NCBI GenBank assembly: GCA_035582835.1
Contig: JAYKAV010003058.1
Span: forward strand, 1-64,000
From: Phoebastria nigripes
Taxonomy: Eukaryota; Chordata; Aves; Procellariiformes; Diomedeidae
Reading direction: 5' to 3'
DNA length: 64,000 nucleotides
In this document: positions 9,846-20,800 of the stretch, in pieces
Layout: the number at the start of each line of letters is the position of its first letter
How positions within the stretch are numbered: position 1 is the first letter of the stretch
The notes under the pieces: model-generated
What the model was told of the DNA's origin: nothing
Seen by the model: only the letters and a program-made list of their open reading frames with translations
The model's database searches: none
Made by a program: the position numbers and the translations under genes

Positions 9846-12714
9846 TCTATAAACAGCTGTGTATAATATAACTTTTCAAATCCATTTTGTTGAATGGTTG
9901 AGCTTTTATGATATTTTACCTGCACATTTCTGCATACATGTACACCTCTTTCAGGCTACTTGTGCAGTGCTCTTAAGTTCAGTTTTAACTCTACCATAAA
10001 CTACATCCTCCTTAACACCACTGCTGGAAATGAGTAAAATAGAGGGAAAAGCACAGATTGTTGTGGCTCTGGTTGTAATTCATCTTCAGACGTGTCTCTG
10101 AGACTGTTTGAACTCCTTCCTAACAGATAGCAATGTGTCTTAAATTCACATCTTTGTAGGAAGGAAGAAAGTATTCAAGTCTCTGGGGCTTTTCTTAGCC
10201 TGTCCTTATTGTCCTTGTAATTCCTAGACTTTCCTTGTATTGTCCTCTCCCTGTAAATCTACAAGCTCTTACAATGACTTTTTCCCTTCTCTATGGGCTC
10301 GTATCTCCAGCCTCAGTCTAATGAAGATCTAAATGATGTCCTTCCACGCTAATCAACTATCCTCACTCAATATCACCTGCAGGTGGAGGTTCTGCCCTGC
10401 TGCAGAGGATAAGCAGAGCAAGGAGCTTGCTAGGGCCAGAAAAGGGAGATGAAATAAAACAAAGGATCTATTTAGCACCTGTAACAGGAATTTTCATAAT
10501 GAATTTGCCTGTGTTCATCATCACTACAGCCTTTCATTAGGAGGATGACAGTTGAGATTTTTGCATCTGCCATTTCCATGTTACACCCAGCAGTAGGTTG
10601 CTCAAGGAAAGATCTCTTTAATTACTGAAGCATTGGGTTATGAGTGGGACGGGCTGTTTCTGGCAAGACAAGGAAGGGGAGAGAATTAAAGGAAAGCTTT
10701 CTGTGCCCACAGCTTGTCAGCTTAGCACTAATATATGTGCTCCTGAACTCTTCTTAACTCACTTCTTTATTGATTTATTTGTATATGCGGTACTTCATGA
10801 TGAAGCAATACTGTCCACCCTTCCTCCTGAAATATGGCCACCTCTGCGGTGGGGCATGATGGGTATTTAGCACCAACCAGACAACATGACATTTCAGAAG
10901 CAGAGGAAGAGAAAAACAACAGATTTCGCTGAAGTGTAGGGGAAACTAACGAAGTAGAAACATTGCGACACCGTTTGTGGAGCCCATCTAAACAATGTAT
11001 AAACACGGTACCATCATGTGGCCCAACAGGTTTTGTATGTGTCTAGCTTGGGGAAGTACCAGACTAGGCTTTTTAGCCACACACTTCAAGATTTTGGTAT
11101 TCTCAATTTACAGGAAAGAATTCTTCTTTCAGGAAGGGTGGTGGGAGAGCCCACTAGGCTGTGCCAACAACCAGCTTGCCTGCCAGTGCTGTCCCTTGGC
11201 AGCTGCTGGGGGACTATAAGTAATGAATGTGAAGGCACACAGAAGTGCAATTGTTTTTCCTTGCTGGACGGGACTTCTCTGATGAGTCTTCTATCATCTG
11301 CTTTGTAGCATAAAGAGTTAAGAGTTGAAAAAAGTGATGGTTATGTGTAGATATAAGTTTCTAGCAGTGACTTACATGCACGCACACAGTGTGGCTTGAC
11401 TCGAGACGGAAAAGCACTGAGGCTCTGCTTCGTACACTTCAATTTTTCCTGCCTTTGCAGGCATAAGTACCAGAGGAGGTCTCATGTAAATTGGAGACAG
11501 AGAAATGATTATCTGTTTATCTTGCCTTACCTTTCAGAGTGATGCAATGAAACCAGCAGAACTCTCCTCCCCCACCGTTCTCTTTTCCCAGCAAGTAATC
11601 CTTGTTTTAGAAAAATTAGAATGCATTGTGGATGAAGGAAGGTGACCCTAGGTCTTGGATCTGTTTCCTTCATTAGCAGCAAATCGGCATGTAGTGATTG
11701 CTGCTTCTAGTATCAATGCTGGAACATTTAACTAGTCAGAAGAGTTTACAGATCCCAGAAGAGAAAGCCAGCGATGCATATAATATATTGCTCAACTCAT
11801 AAATAGCTGAGACAAGGGCTGGTTATTGCTTAGTTCAATATTGTTGTTTAATAACAACTCTAAATACACTCTGCTTGGTTAAATATTGTACTATTAACTC
11901 CAGAGATAATGATCTTCCTAGATTGAATGAGGGACAATCATATTATGGTGTGATGCATTTCTTTGAGCTCCCCATATGTGAGCAGGGTAATTGAGGGGAC
12001 TAGCAATTCTGTAAGCCATCCTGAGGGTCAAATTCTCTCATTGTACAGGCTCCCCATTCCTAGAGAGGGCAGAAGGACTTACTCTATGAATACAAAAGCA
12101 TTTGATGACCCTGCTTTGTATATTTGTAAAGCACCCATCAACCCAGTGTCCCAGTCTGTGGATATTATCAATCTCTAACTAATTATAAGGTATCTGTTCC
12201 ACAGTAGTAGCTTCAAAGGTAATAATTTATCCAGGCTTTTCCCTCATCCTCTCTTATAGGTAACTGAACGAAGAAATTAGTTGTCTTCATGTTGATTTTT
12301 TCTCTCTCTTGTCTGAGCTAGAAGAAAAATGAAAAAGGACTCAGCAGAGAGAGGAGCCCTGTTTCTGAAAGAGCAGTAATGTCCCTAGAAACTGTCCTAC
12401 CCTTAAACCCAGCTGAATAGTTCAATGAGCGCATAGATCACATAGGCAGTTGGAGTGGAAGTTTTCATGATATTTTAGGAATACATTTTTAGCTGGCCAA
12501 ACAAAGAATCTGGAGGATGAAAGAAATGCCCACAGTTTACCTTTGCTTGCAACAGCCTATTCACTTTACTTACATTGTGCATTTGATACTATAGTGTTCC
12601 TCCTTTTCTATTTCTCATGTTCTCAGTTCCTGTTTTGTTCAGTGCTGTATTTAAATGTTTCATTTAAAGGATTCAAAGTTACTGAGGAGAGGATGTTACA
12701 TATATTTCTCTCTN
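9846..12714. other. Non-coding stretch, no gene seen
   Basis: Unique sequence with several overlapping frames around 10640-11308 on both strands (up to 96 codons) that share no domain and look like shadows of mildly GC-richer DNA. A pyrimidine-rich acceptor-like CCTGCCTTTGCAG ends at 11460 without a sustained frame after it. Confidence 0.6.
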
Positions 12715-12762
12715 TATATATGTATGTATACGCATGCATGTGTGTATGTATATACACACATA
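12715..12762. repeat. 48-bp alternating pyrimidine-purine tract (TA/TG/CA mixture)
   Basis: Every base from 12715 to 12762 alternates pyrimidine-purine: a (TATG)n-like microsatellite containing a CGCATGCATG core and a TATACACACATA end. Such tracts can adopt left-handed Z-DNA under negative supercoiling and mutate readily. One ambiguous base (12714) directly abuts it, consistent with length or base variation. Confidence 0.85.
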
Positions 12763-14233
12763 AAGTTCTCAGTAACAAAGCCAAATGTTATGTAGACTTT
12801 TCTGTTCCCTTCTGAGATTTAACCCTTTAGCCTCACTACTCTTCTGCTTTACATTCAGAACCTTTAGAGAGCAGCCTGATATTGTCTAAACCCACACAGG
12901 TTACCAAAGGCTGTCACCAGCAGTCAGGAGAAACGTGAACCTCAGTTCTGTTCTCTCTCCTCCAAATGACCATTTTAATTTACACGATGGACACTTAAGG
13001 TCTGCAGAAACGCTACACAGACATTTTGCAAGAGGATTGTGCTGGTAGGTTATGTGAACCATTTTAAAACATTTTGTTTTAAAGCCCAGAACTTTGTGAA
13101 TCTCTCCACATCACAATTAAATGTAATTCCCCTTAGCTGTTTGGCACTTTCCTGCATAACAGTGGCAAATCAGGAACTATCCAGCAAGCACTATAAACAG
13201 TTGTTTAAAGCTTAATTTGTACTAATCTATCTGCAGAATGACCTTTGCAAGTCTTGCTTCTTGGGGGCATTCTGTACTTGTACTTATTCACAGGTTTTGT
13301 TTCTTTTCTTACTTTGAANGTCATTTTCAAGGCAGGTTATCTTTTAGGCCTCCTCCTCCATGGAGATGAGGATTTACTTTTTATTGCTTTTAAAAACGGG
13401 TGAGATGCTTCTGATTTGCATGCTGGTATCTTTTTAATTTCATCATGGGAGTCTTGCCACTGGATGCACTGTGATTTTGAGTCCTAATTTTATTGTCTAG
13501 GTAAAATGAAGGAGAAATTTGAAATGTTTTCCACTTGAAGTGTAAGGGTACTTTTGATTCACAAGCCTGTTGCTGCCTGTGAAACTACTTGCAAAGTAAT
13601 GACTGCTAAGCTCTGGTGGATCTATCTGGGTGTAACTGTTGGGTATGTAAATCTTCACATGATCATCAGCTATGGAATAATTTATGATACAATAGCAGAG
13701 ACACATTAAAAGTATAGGCTTGTTGGTATCTGAATGGGAAGACTCAGAGATTCCTGGTCCAAAACAAGTTGCTTCTTTGCTATCTTTGCAATGACTTATG
13801 AATTTTTATGGAGCTCACATTGTTCCTATAATATTATTTTTTTCCATTTAGCAGTTTTTAGATTTGTCTTGATTCCCAGATTGAAGAATGTCTATCGGTT
13901 TGGGATTTTGGTTTATTCTATTGAAATCCTAATATAGAATCATAGAACATAAAATAATAATAGAAATAAAACACAAACAAAACCTTACACTATTGCTTGA
14001 TTACAATGTTTTTGAGGAAAAAAATGAAACTAGTCAGATCACTGGAGATTATATTAATTTGCACTAATTCAAGACCTAGTCATCTTCGTGTCGTCTTTGC
14101 TTTGAATTTATTTTTTTTCTTAGAAGATCTATCCTTTTCCCCCGAAAGCAGAAAGAGACTGAAATTCCGCAAGGCAGTATATTCCATAGCAGAGACCAGG
14201 GAGATATACTCTAAACCACTTGCATGTCTTATT
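12763..14233. other. Non-coding stretch, no gene seen
   Basis: Unique AT-rich DNA. Near 13934-13955 the words AGAATCATAGAACATAAAAT resemble the terminal repeat of a minus-oriented CR1, but the following bases do not continue the match. No frame over 90 codons. Confidence 0.55.
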
Positions 14234-14249
14234 AAAAAAAAAAAAAAAA
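14234..14249. repeat. A16 homopolymer
   Basis: Simple run of 16 A bases inside AT-rich unique sequence. Confidence 0.9.
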
Positions 14250-15165
14250 GACTTATTCTTTATTGAATAACTATAATGTAGTGTAATATACAAGATCATA
14301 ACATGAAGAGGCATCAACCATCCTCATAACACATAAAATAGAAACTATGGGAAGTTATTGAAATTGCCATAGAGCAGATACTCCTTTTTATGAATGGCAT
14401 AGCCATTTACACTGAAAGAAATATCTGCCTACCTGAATTGACATCATAAGGTAACATGCCAGACGTTTTGTTAAAACTTTTACCAGAAATAAAGCAGCAT
14501 ATTGTTTTGGAAACGTCTTAGTAGTGGGATTCATTAATTTTAATGCTTGAAGCAACCTTAGCCTGCCTGTCTCTATCTCTAAAGTAAGGATTTATCTCTG
14601 TTTTTTGAGGGGGAAGGAGGAAAAAACTGAGAGCGCAGTGTGGGGGCATAAGATAAAAGTTTCCAGTAACTGGGTTAAAATAAATGTGTACCGAAAAGAG
14701 GAAGGTACAACTATGTATCAGATGTTCATCTGCTGTGAAACGATGCAGTGTCACCGAGTGCAGAGTACCAATAACAGCACAAAATGACAGGTTTACCTTC
14801 AGACCAGCTGCAGGATGCAGCTGCAACATGATATGGAAAAACAATGAAACATTGTTGAGTCATTTTAATACAAAAATAAAGAAAGAGCAAATGGAGCCAG
14901 AGCCATGTCTATTTGTTGGTGGAGTAGTCAGTTATCTAGTAAAGCCAAGACCTCCAGTAAGGGCAATTATAGATACATCTTTTGATGTGGAAAAGAGATG
15001 TTCTATTGTATATTCTCAGCAACTGTACTTCCATTGGTCTGATCCCAGCTGTGTATAGAGGTTTAGAACATATTTGGAGGAAAAGAACAAATAAAGGCCT
15101 GGATTTAAATAGAAATCAGGGCAACACACAACCTAGGTTTGCTAAAAATTGGTCATAATAAGCAA
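14250..15165. other. Non-coding stretch, no gene seen
   Basis: Holds overlapping open frames of 108-124 codons on opposite strands (14518-14844 minus, 14684-15058 plus), neither with a recognisable domain or supporting splice sites. Confidence 0.55.
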
Positions 15166-15184
15166 TTTTTTTTTTTTTTTTTTT
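15166..15184. repeat. T19 homopolymer
   Basis: Simple run of 19 T bases about 190 bases upstream of an old CR1 remnant; no connection is evident. Confidence 0.9.
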
Positions 15185-15374
15185 AAATAAACATTCCTCT
15201 ATACAAGGAAAAAGCAGATCCTCTAATTTTCCTACTTCAGTGAAGCAGTTGATGTAGGATTACATGAAGAGTTGTGAGTTAAAAAGAAGAAGATAGGGTT
15301 GAAAAATGAGGGAAGAACTGGATAAAAGATTATTAAATGAGGAAGGGTTGGACTGGAAGTAGGCTACTAGCCAG

Positions 15375-15945
15375 TTACCTAAGGACTGTTCTTAGGCTCA
15401 GTTTTGTGTAATATTTTCATTAGGGACTTCGGTGCTGTAGGAATTTGCTGATGAAACTTTCTGATGGTACAAAGTTTGAAGATAGTAGTACAGAGGAGTG
15501 TTGGGATATTTTTTTCAAATTAACTCAATGACCTTCAAGGGGATGCAATAGAAATGGAATGAAATTCAAGCTAACAAAGGGCAAGTTCATACAGTTTGGG
15601 ACTAACCATAAGATTTTTCTCATTTAGGCTGGGAACTCTGCAGTGGAAATGAGAGGAGGAAAAGGAAATGGATTAGTTGAGTACAGGATGACTGTGAGCC
15701 CTCATCTTGCAGTACTTTGGAAAAGACAAATGGGACCCTTCAGCCTATCAAGATAAGTAATATCCAATGGAGACAGAAAAATCTGAACTCCATGGCACAA
15801 GGCAGTGATACAAAACAAATCATCACAGAGTACAAAGCGATGGTGAGACTTTATCTGGAATACAATGCTGAGCCCTGGTGGCTCCTAGAGGAGAAAGCGC
15901 AAGGGCTGGAACAGCTGCAGGTAAGGTCTACCAGGAGGATAAGTT
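15375..15945 (+). mobile_element. Old CR1 LINE fragment, end of reverse transcriptase frame
   Basis: The plus strand follows the order of the CR1 ORF2 C-terminal half. First comes a block resembling the codons for 'GS-LGP-LFNIF--D' (about 15381-15430), then a degenerate 'FADDTK' region (about 15443-15475). An 'NGMKFN--KGK' region follows (about 15550-15600), then a 'YKA-VR-HLEY' block (about 15832-15865) and an 'LEQLQVRSTRRI' block (about 15905-15943). Frameshifts and stops are frequent, so it cannot encode protein; only a 76-codon piece (15717-15947) stays open. Divergence looks high, as in old CR1 lineages shared by birds, turtles and crocodilians. Identification is from remembered consensus, and edges are approximate. 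Confidence 0.8.
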
Positions 15946-17117
15946 AGGGAAAACTGACACAGGCTGGTTTGGCAGCCACGGTGGAGTCTGAGGAAGTCCT
16001 GTGTATATGAGAAGAGGTCAGGGAAACTTGTTCAGGATGGACTTGCCCTGTGTGAAGGGCACATGGACCAGAGTTGTTGAAGTTGATGGCTTTTTCTGTC
16101 CATCTGAGTAGGTATATGCTGCCGCGTATCTGCATAACGGGTCCAATGGACAGCAGCAGTGGGAGCCGCACACCCTACCAGGGTGAGACTGGAGTGTGCT
16201 CACTGGTTTCCTCTGATCTGGGTTGAGTAATTGTCCCATCTGGATGAGCAGGGTACTGCAAGCACAGTATAAACCAGGAGATAGTGTCAGTGCCAGCTGC
16301 TGCGCTGAGTGAGTGGTGTTAGGCTTGGATCTGCTCCCGTACTATGCCTTTCCAACCACTGGGTCTTCTTCCCAGTGGTTTATGCTATTAACTTTCATCC
16401 CTGGGGCGAATCATGATTCTGCTCTAAACTTCTCCTGCCTCCTGTGTGATGAGGCTCAGGGTGCATGCTGGACCCAACATCATATTTCTGGTCAACTGTC
16501 AGATTGTGTCTGGACTCAGGCTCCACATACGAACATTTATATAACTGGAGAAAGCTTGATTTTGTGTTTAACTACACTTTCGAACATCACGAGTCAGCTC
16601 TGTCTTGAGCCATCTGGCGCCTCCTAAGATGTCTCGTCACTATGTCAAAGGTTTCAAATAGGGACAACGTAATCTCAGTCTAAGTCACCTCTACTGCTAA
16701 AAATTAATTAAACATTATCAAATTAGTCACAGCTTGATGACTATCAGCCTCTTGGTATAATTAAGATATAAGAATTATACAAATGTTTCCACCTACTGGG
16801 TAGGCAAAATCTACTGCCACTTGATCTTTTTCTGGATTAATCTCTTAGGCTTAATAATAATAGGATAAAATGCAGTGAAGAGAAATGTAAAGCATGGCAC
16901 ATATGAGAAATTCAGTTGCACAAACACAGAACAGGGACTGTCTGGCTCAGCAACAATACTTCTAGAAAGAATATAATACGGGGTTATAGAATAGGGCTCT
17001 GGGAAAAAAATCATATTCTCTTTATGAACAGCAGCTTGATGCAGAAGACATACAGGATAACTATGCATTTTCCTCTGGCCCTTTGAAGGTTTCAGATTAT
17101 AGAAAAAACATTGTAGG
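15946..17117. other. Non-coding stretch with one perfect hairpin
   Basis: Slightly GC-richer than its surroundings, with open frames of 73-104 codons on both strands (for example 16313-16627 plus) but no recognisable domain. The only notable structure is the inverted repeat at 16354-16380, listed separately. Confidence 0.55.
16354..16380. repeat. Perfect inverted repeat: 10-bp stem, 7-base loop
   Basis: AACCACTGGG is followed after TCTTCTT by its exact reverse complement CCCAGTGGTT. Pairing stops cleanly at both sides. A chance origin is possible; the arms contain no known element I can name. Confidence 0.85.
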
Positions 17118-17165
17118 ACAGTTTAAGTTGAAATAGGCCTCTGGAGGTGATGTCGTGTATTAAGT
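17118..17165 (-). mobile_element. Short CR1 3'-tail fragment, minus orientation
   Basis: The plus strand here (AGTTGAAATAGGCCTCTGG, then AGGTGATG) resembles the reverse complement of the CR1 3' untranslated end, which usually reads like GTTGGAAGGGACCTCTGGAG. It is under 50 bases and diverged. It lies head-on to the plus-strand CR1 piece starting about 40 bases away. Confidence 0.45.
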
Positions 17166-17204
17166 TTTTGGTACCAGCTATTAAGAATCACGCAATGGGA
17201 GCAA

Positions 17205-17545
17205 GTTCTGAAGGAGAACTGCCCAACAGATAAAGTAAGAAAGAACTGTGAAGAAAGGTTCAAAATTTGGGTTTGTTCTGTCTGGAAAAGAAGAGACTGA
17301 AGGGGAGGCATTACTAAAGATTTGGAAAATAAATGGATTGTTATAAAACTGATTATTTTTATATTGATGTATATATATTGATTGCTGTCGACAGACTGTT
17401 GGGCAAGAAGTAGTTGGCTGAAATAGCAGGAAGGGAGATTGGAGATGTATATTAAGCTATGAATTAAGAATATATTATTAGACAAATATATTTCCAGGGT
17501 AGTCTAGGTACACCATGTCCTGCCTCAAAGTAGGGAAGAAAGATT
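17205..17545 (+). mobile_element. Old CR1 LINE 3' end
   Basis: The order of words matches the 3' end of CR1. A 'FG-FSL-K-R-G' equivalent with GAAAAGAAGAGACTGAAGGG lies near 17282-17302. The block TGGGCAAGAAGTAGTTGGCT then AGGAAGGGAGATTGGAG lies at 17399-17445. A TTAGACAAATAT...GGGTAGTCTAGG...TCCTGCCT tail lies at 17478-17526. The middle portion is partly deleted. No coding capacity remains. It may be the downstream part of the insertion at 15375-15945 or a separate copy; the 1.2 kb of unrelated sequence between them favours separate copies. Confidence 0.75.
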
Positions 17546-18805
17546 TCTACTGAGAGAATTTTAGGATTCAGAGCAATTTACAAAAATGGAGGACACGACC
17601 AATAAAGTAATGAGACTTACATATCTACTGAAAATGTTATATGACCCTAGGAAACTGGGATGATTTCATTGCTTTCAAAGGCAATGGGATTCACAAAGCC
17701 TGGCAGGGACGCTGATCATGAAGGACTTTGTATTTTTTTTCTCCTGGAAAACTGTGTGTGTCCTTTGTTGTTCATTAGGCAGGCAGCTCGGTGGTCTAAT
17801 GCATGAAACAAACATGCAGACAGAGATCAAGTGTAAAAATCTATTTCCAAAGCCAGGGAGTACCTCACTGATTAGCAAGTACTGTGTGTTAGCTAAATTA
17901 GGATGAACTACAGCTGCAAATAGTTCAGGAAGGAAAATTGTCTGATGAAATCAACAGAAGTTCCCACCTTAGGTAACTCTGTTTCTAATAACTTGGTCTT
18001 TCAGACTGCTGTAAATCTTTGGGATGATGCTGCATCCTTGGCGAAAGTCAAACAAATGAAAACACCANGCACAAGCAGTGTATGCCTTACTAGTTCACTG
18101 AATCAAGTCTTAGAGCTATTACAAAAGACTCCATAACTTAAAGAAAATGCCACTGTTATGATTGCTTGTTTTATTCTTGGAGGACTTGTCTTCCGTAGAA
18201 ATCTGTTACAAATTCATCACATCTAACTACATAGGGGAAAAGACATAAACAATGCATTTTTTCCACCAGGTGAAATTCCTTTTTAACTTGGGAGAGACAA
18301 GTTAACAGGTATGACAGCTAACTGTGGATGAGGAAACTCTGATTATGGTATCTTCCTTATGGCAGAATTTTTTTCTAATGGGCCTAGAAGATCCCTTACG
18401 ATTAACTTGAGGCAGATGACTGACTCCCACAGACTGCTTCCAACACATCCATCTGCTTTTCCAGATGAAGGTGCAAAGGATTTTTTTTTTCCCTGATCTT
18501 TTATTTTTCTCCTGTGTAGATCTATATTTGATATCTACAGTGCTTAATTCACTTGGGAAATTTGTACAGTAACTCAAATCGCTCCCCAAGCTTACAAATG
18601 GCTAGTGTTGCTCTGGCAGNGCCAGATACACAGTGCCTGCTCCTCTAACTATTTATTGTAGCACTCTGTGGCACACAAAGCNCAGAGAGAGGAGGTTTGG
18701 CCGCATACAGATTAGCTTTTCTTCCATTTTTCTGCAAATGTCGGAGGGGAAAGTGTGTGTCAGTGTTTGCACAAATGTTTAGAGATGGTTGATTCAGATT
18801 CATCC
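17546..18805. other. Non-coding stretch, no gene seen
   Basis: Unique AT-rich DNA with frames of 60-95 codons on both strands, none recognisable. Three isolated ambiguous bases (18067, 18620, 18682). Confidence 0.55.
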
Positions 18806-19100
18806 CAGCACGTCATGGCACATGGAGCAGGGCGGGAGGGCGACAGCGGTGCCTTGCGGAGTGACTCCCAAACAGCACAACTGGGCTTCCAGACCAGCCG
18901 GCAAGCGCTGACGAATCCTGAAGGCGACCTAATGATTTTTGTTCAGGAAAGGGGCTCGTGAATGATGGATTTGAAACTGGACCTCCCATCTGTTTCCGAT
19001 TCATCTTCCACTGAAGCTAAAGAATGAGAATGAGCAACCAGGCAAAAACTTCATCCAGCCGTCTGGGGATCATGTCACCAAGCCAGACGGCAGTAATTTA
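18806..19100. other. CpG-retaining GC-rich patch, candidate conserved non-coding element
   Basis: By hand count about 13 CpGs fall within roughly 280 bases (18810-19089), while the surrounding kilobases have very few. Base composition rises above half GC. A 68-codon plus frame (18755-18961) and a 63-codon minus frame (18813-19004) cross it, but neither has a domain or splice sites. CpG retention suggests an unmethylated regulatory element or an exon under selection. I cannot test conservation here. Confidence 0.3.
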
Positions 19101-20159
19101 ACTTTCCTCCCTTGTAAGANCAGTATATACTGGCAGAAATTTATTGTTTCTTCATTACTAAGGATTTACTGGATGCTTCGTTGTTCTTGGGGGGAAGGCA
19201 ATATTTCCTGCTTTGTAAATGTGACCTTTCCTTTCTGGGTATTCTTTAGCCAGCTATATTTTGCATGTATGAGATAAATGCATGAAGCATTACAGAGAGG
19301 ACAAAGTCCCAGTGGAGGATTAATAAGGATTGTCTTGCATGGCGAGGAATACTTAGCTGTGTTATTATCTAAATCTTCATATAGAATACTTTTGTAGGGC
19401 TGTGATATAACACCAAATGGCTATAGAAAATCACCAGATTGAATTGCGGGGAGGGAGGGTTGGAAATTTTAGGAAAAAAATAGACCAGATCTTTAATGAT
19501 TAAATTAGTGATGCTTGCTTAGAGATAATGACACTTATATCCACAGAAGTTCTGGCCACANCAACTGCAGCCAGGGACCTGGGGCTGCGGGAGCACAGAC
19601 CCCAGGATGACATGGAGCGTGTACCGAAGACCAGTCTGTTTTCAAGCGATGTGAGCACTTCTTGTTTTGCAAAAGGGCAAATCTGCTCTAGATTAGCTCT
19701 AATTAGCCTCCTGTCTCTATGGTTGCAACTGAATGATGTGGGTTTTTTATGCTGTAAACCTCTTTTTAGTCTGTAAAAAGTCTGTCATTTATTTTCAAAG
19801 CAGCTGTGCTTTTCTGATAGATAGAGACACATCTGTTCTGGTTATTGTATCAGTCTAACACATTCATGATGGCTTTTCCCACCACCTCACTATGTTGTGC
19901 TATCACCTCCTTTCCTCGTGAGAGGAAGCAGGAAGGAAGGCATCTTTGATCTTTGGAACCTGTTAAGGTTAAGGATGCTACATGCATGTTGGCTATCTGA
20001 ATTAGGTGAAAATACAAACGACCGTTTTATGAAACACTTTAAAATAATAACTCTATTCCCTGGAAACAAACAGGTTCCCTATGACATTGCAGGCTAGGAA
20101 AAAATTTCCAAATGAAATTTAGGTAAAGTGAACAAGTTACTTATTGAGAAATTGCTCTC
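19101..20159. other. Non-coding stretch, no gene seen
   Basis: Unique sequence; frames at 19528-19776 and 19897-20097 are short and unremarkable. Confidence 0.55.
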
Positions 20160-20800
20160 ACAGAGTACCTGCTAGCAGTTCCCAATCAAATTGGAAGGAT
20201 GTGTTACATTGGGTGCACAGGGAACTGCCTTAGGATTGGTACTACTCATTATTTTATTAATAATTGATTAATAAATGAAAATTAATAATTATGTTATTAG
20301 CATCTTCTGTGATGTAGGCAGTATAGCTTACTGATAGTATGAAACCCAGAAAGTCTGCAGATGCCACAGACACTGAGAAGAATTCAAAATGGACTTCATA
20401 AATCAGAGGAACTACATGCAAGAAAAAAGTCTGTGATTCAGTAAGAGCAAATGCAAAGTATCACATAGAAGTCGAGGATTACCTCGCTCAGCAGGCTTTC
20501 TGCAGAAGTGGATCTAAGGCTTCTGTGAGGTTACAAAACAGCTAGAACCAGGAATATCACACCGGTGCAGAAACCCCAGAGAGCTTTTACCTAAATGTAG
20601 AGGAAGGAGTGTTGTGCATTAAAAAAACCTCAGCTGCAGTGCTTCCTTTGCTTATGGGCTCCACACTTTGAGAAAAATGAGGGAAAACTGAAAACAGTCT
20701 TACAGGTGGCCATAGAAGTGATCCTAGCATCTAAAAAGAGCCAGACATATGGATTATGGAAACTTCACTGGAGTTTGTAAAGAAGAGGTTAGAAAAAATG
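20160..20800 (+). mobile_element. Old CR1 LINE fragment, C-terminal reverse transcriptase region
   Basis: ACAGGGAACTGCCTTAGG at 20218-20235 plus the following TTATTAATAATTGATT matches the CR1 'QGS-LGP--F--FINDL' codons. Then come a 'CAAATGCAAAGTATCACAT' block (about 20449-20467), a 'CTGCAGTGCT...TGGGCTCCACACTTTGAGAAA' block (about 20633-20680) and a 'CATAGAAGTGATCCTAGCAT' block (about 20710-20730), all in CR1 order. Stops and indels are throughout. It ends in a weak 'AAGAAGAGGTTAGAAAAAATGTCAGAAG' stretch. Very old; edges uncertain. Confidence 0.72.

Noticed and set aside
13934..13955. AGAATCATAGAACATAAAAT as a CR1 terminus
   Set aside because: The match is about 12 bases of the terminal repeat and does not continue into the tail.
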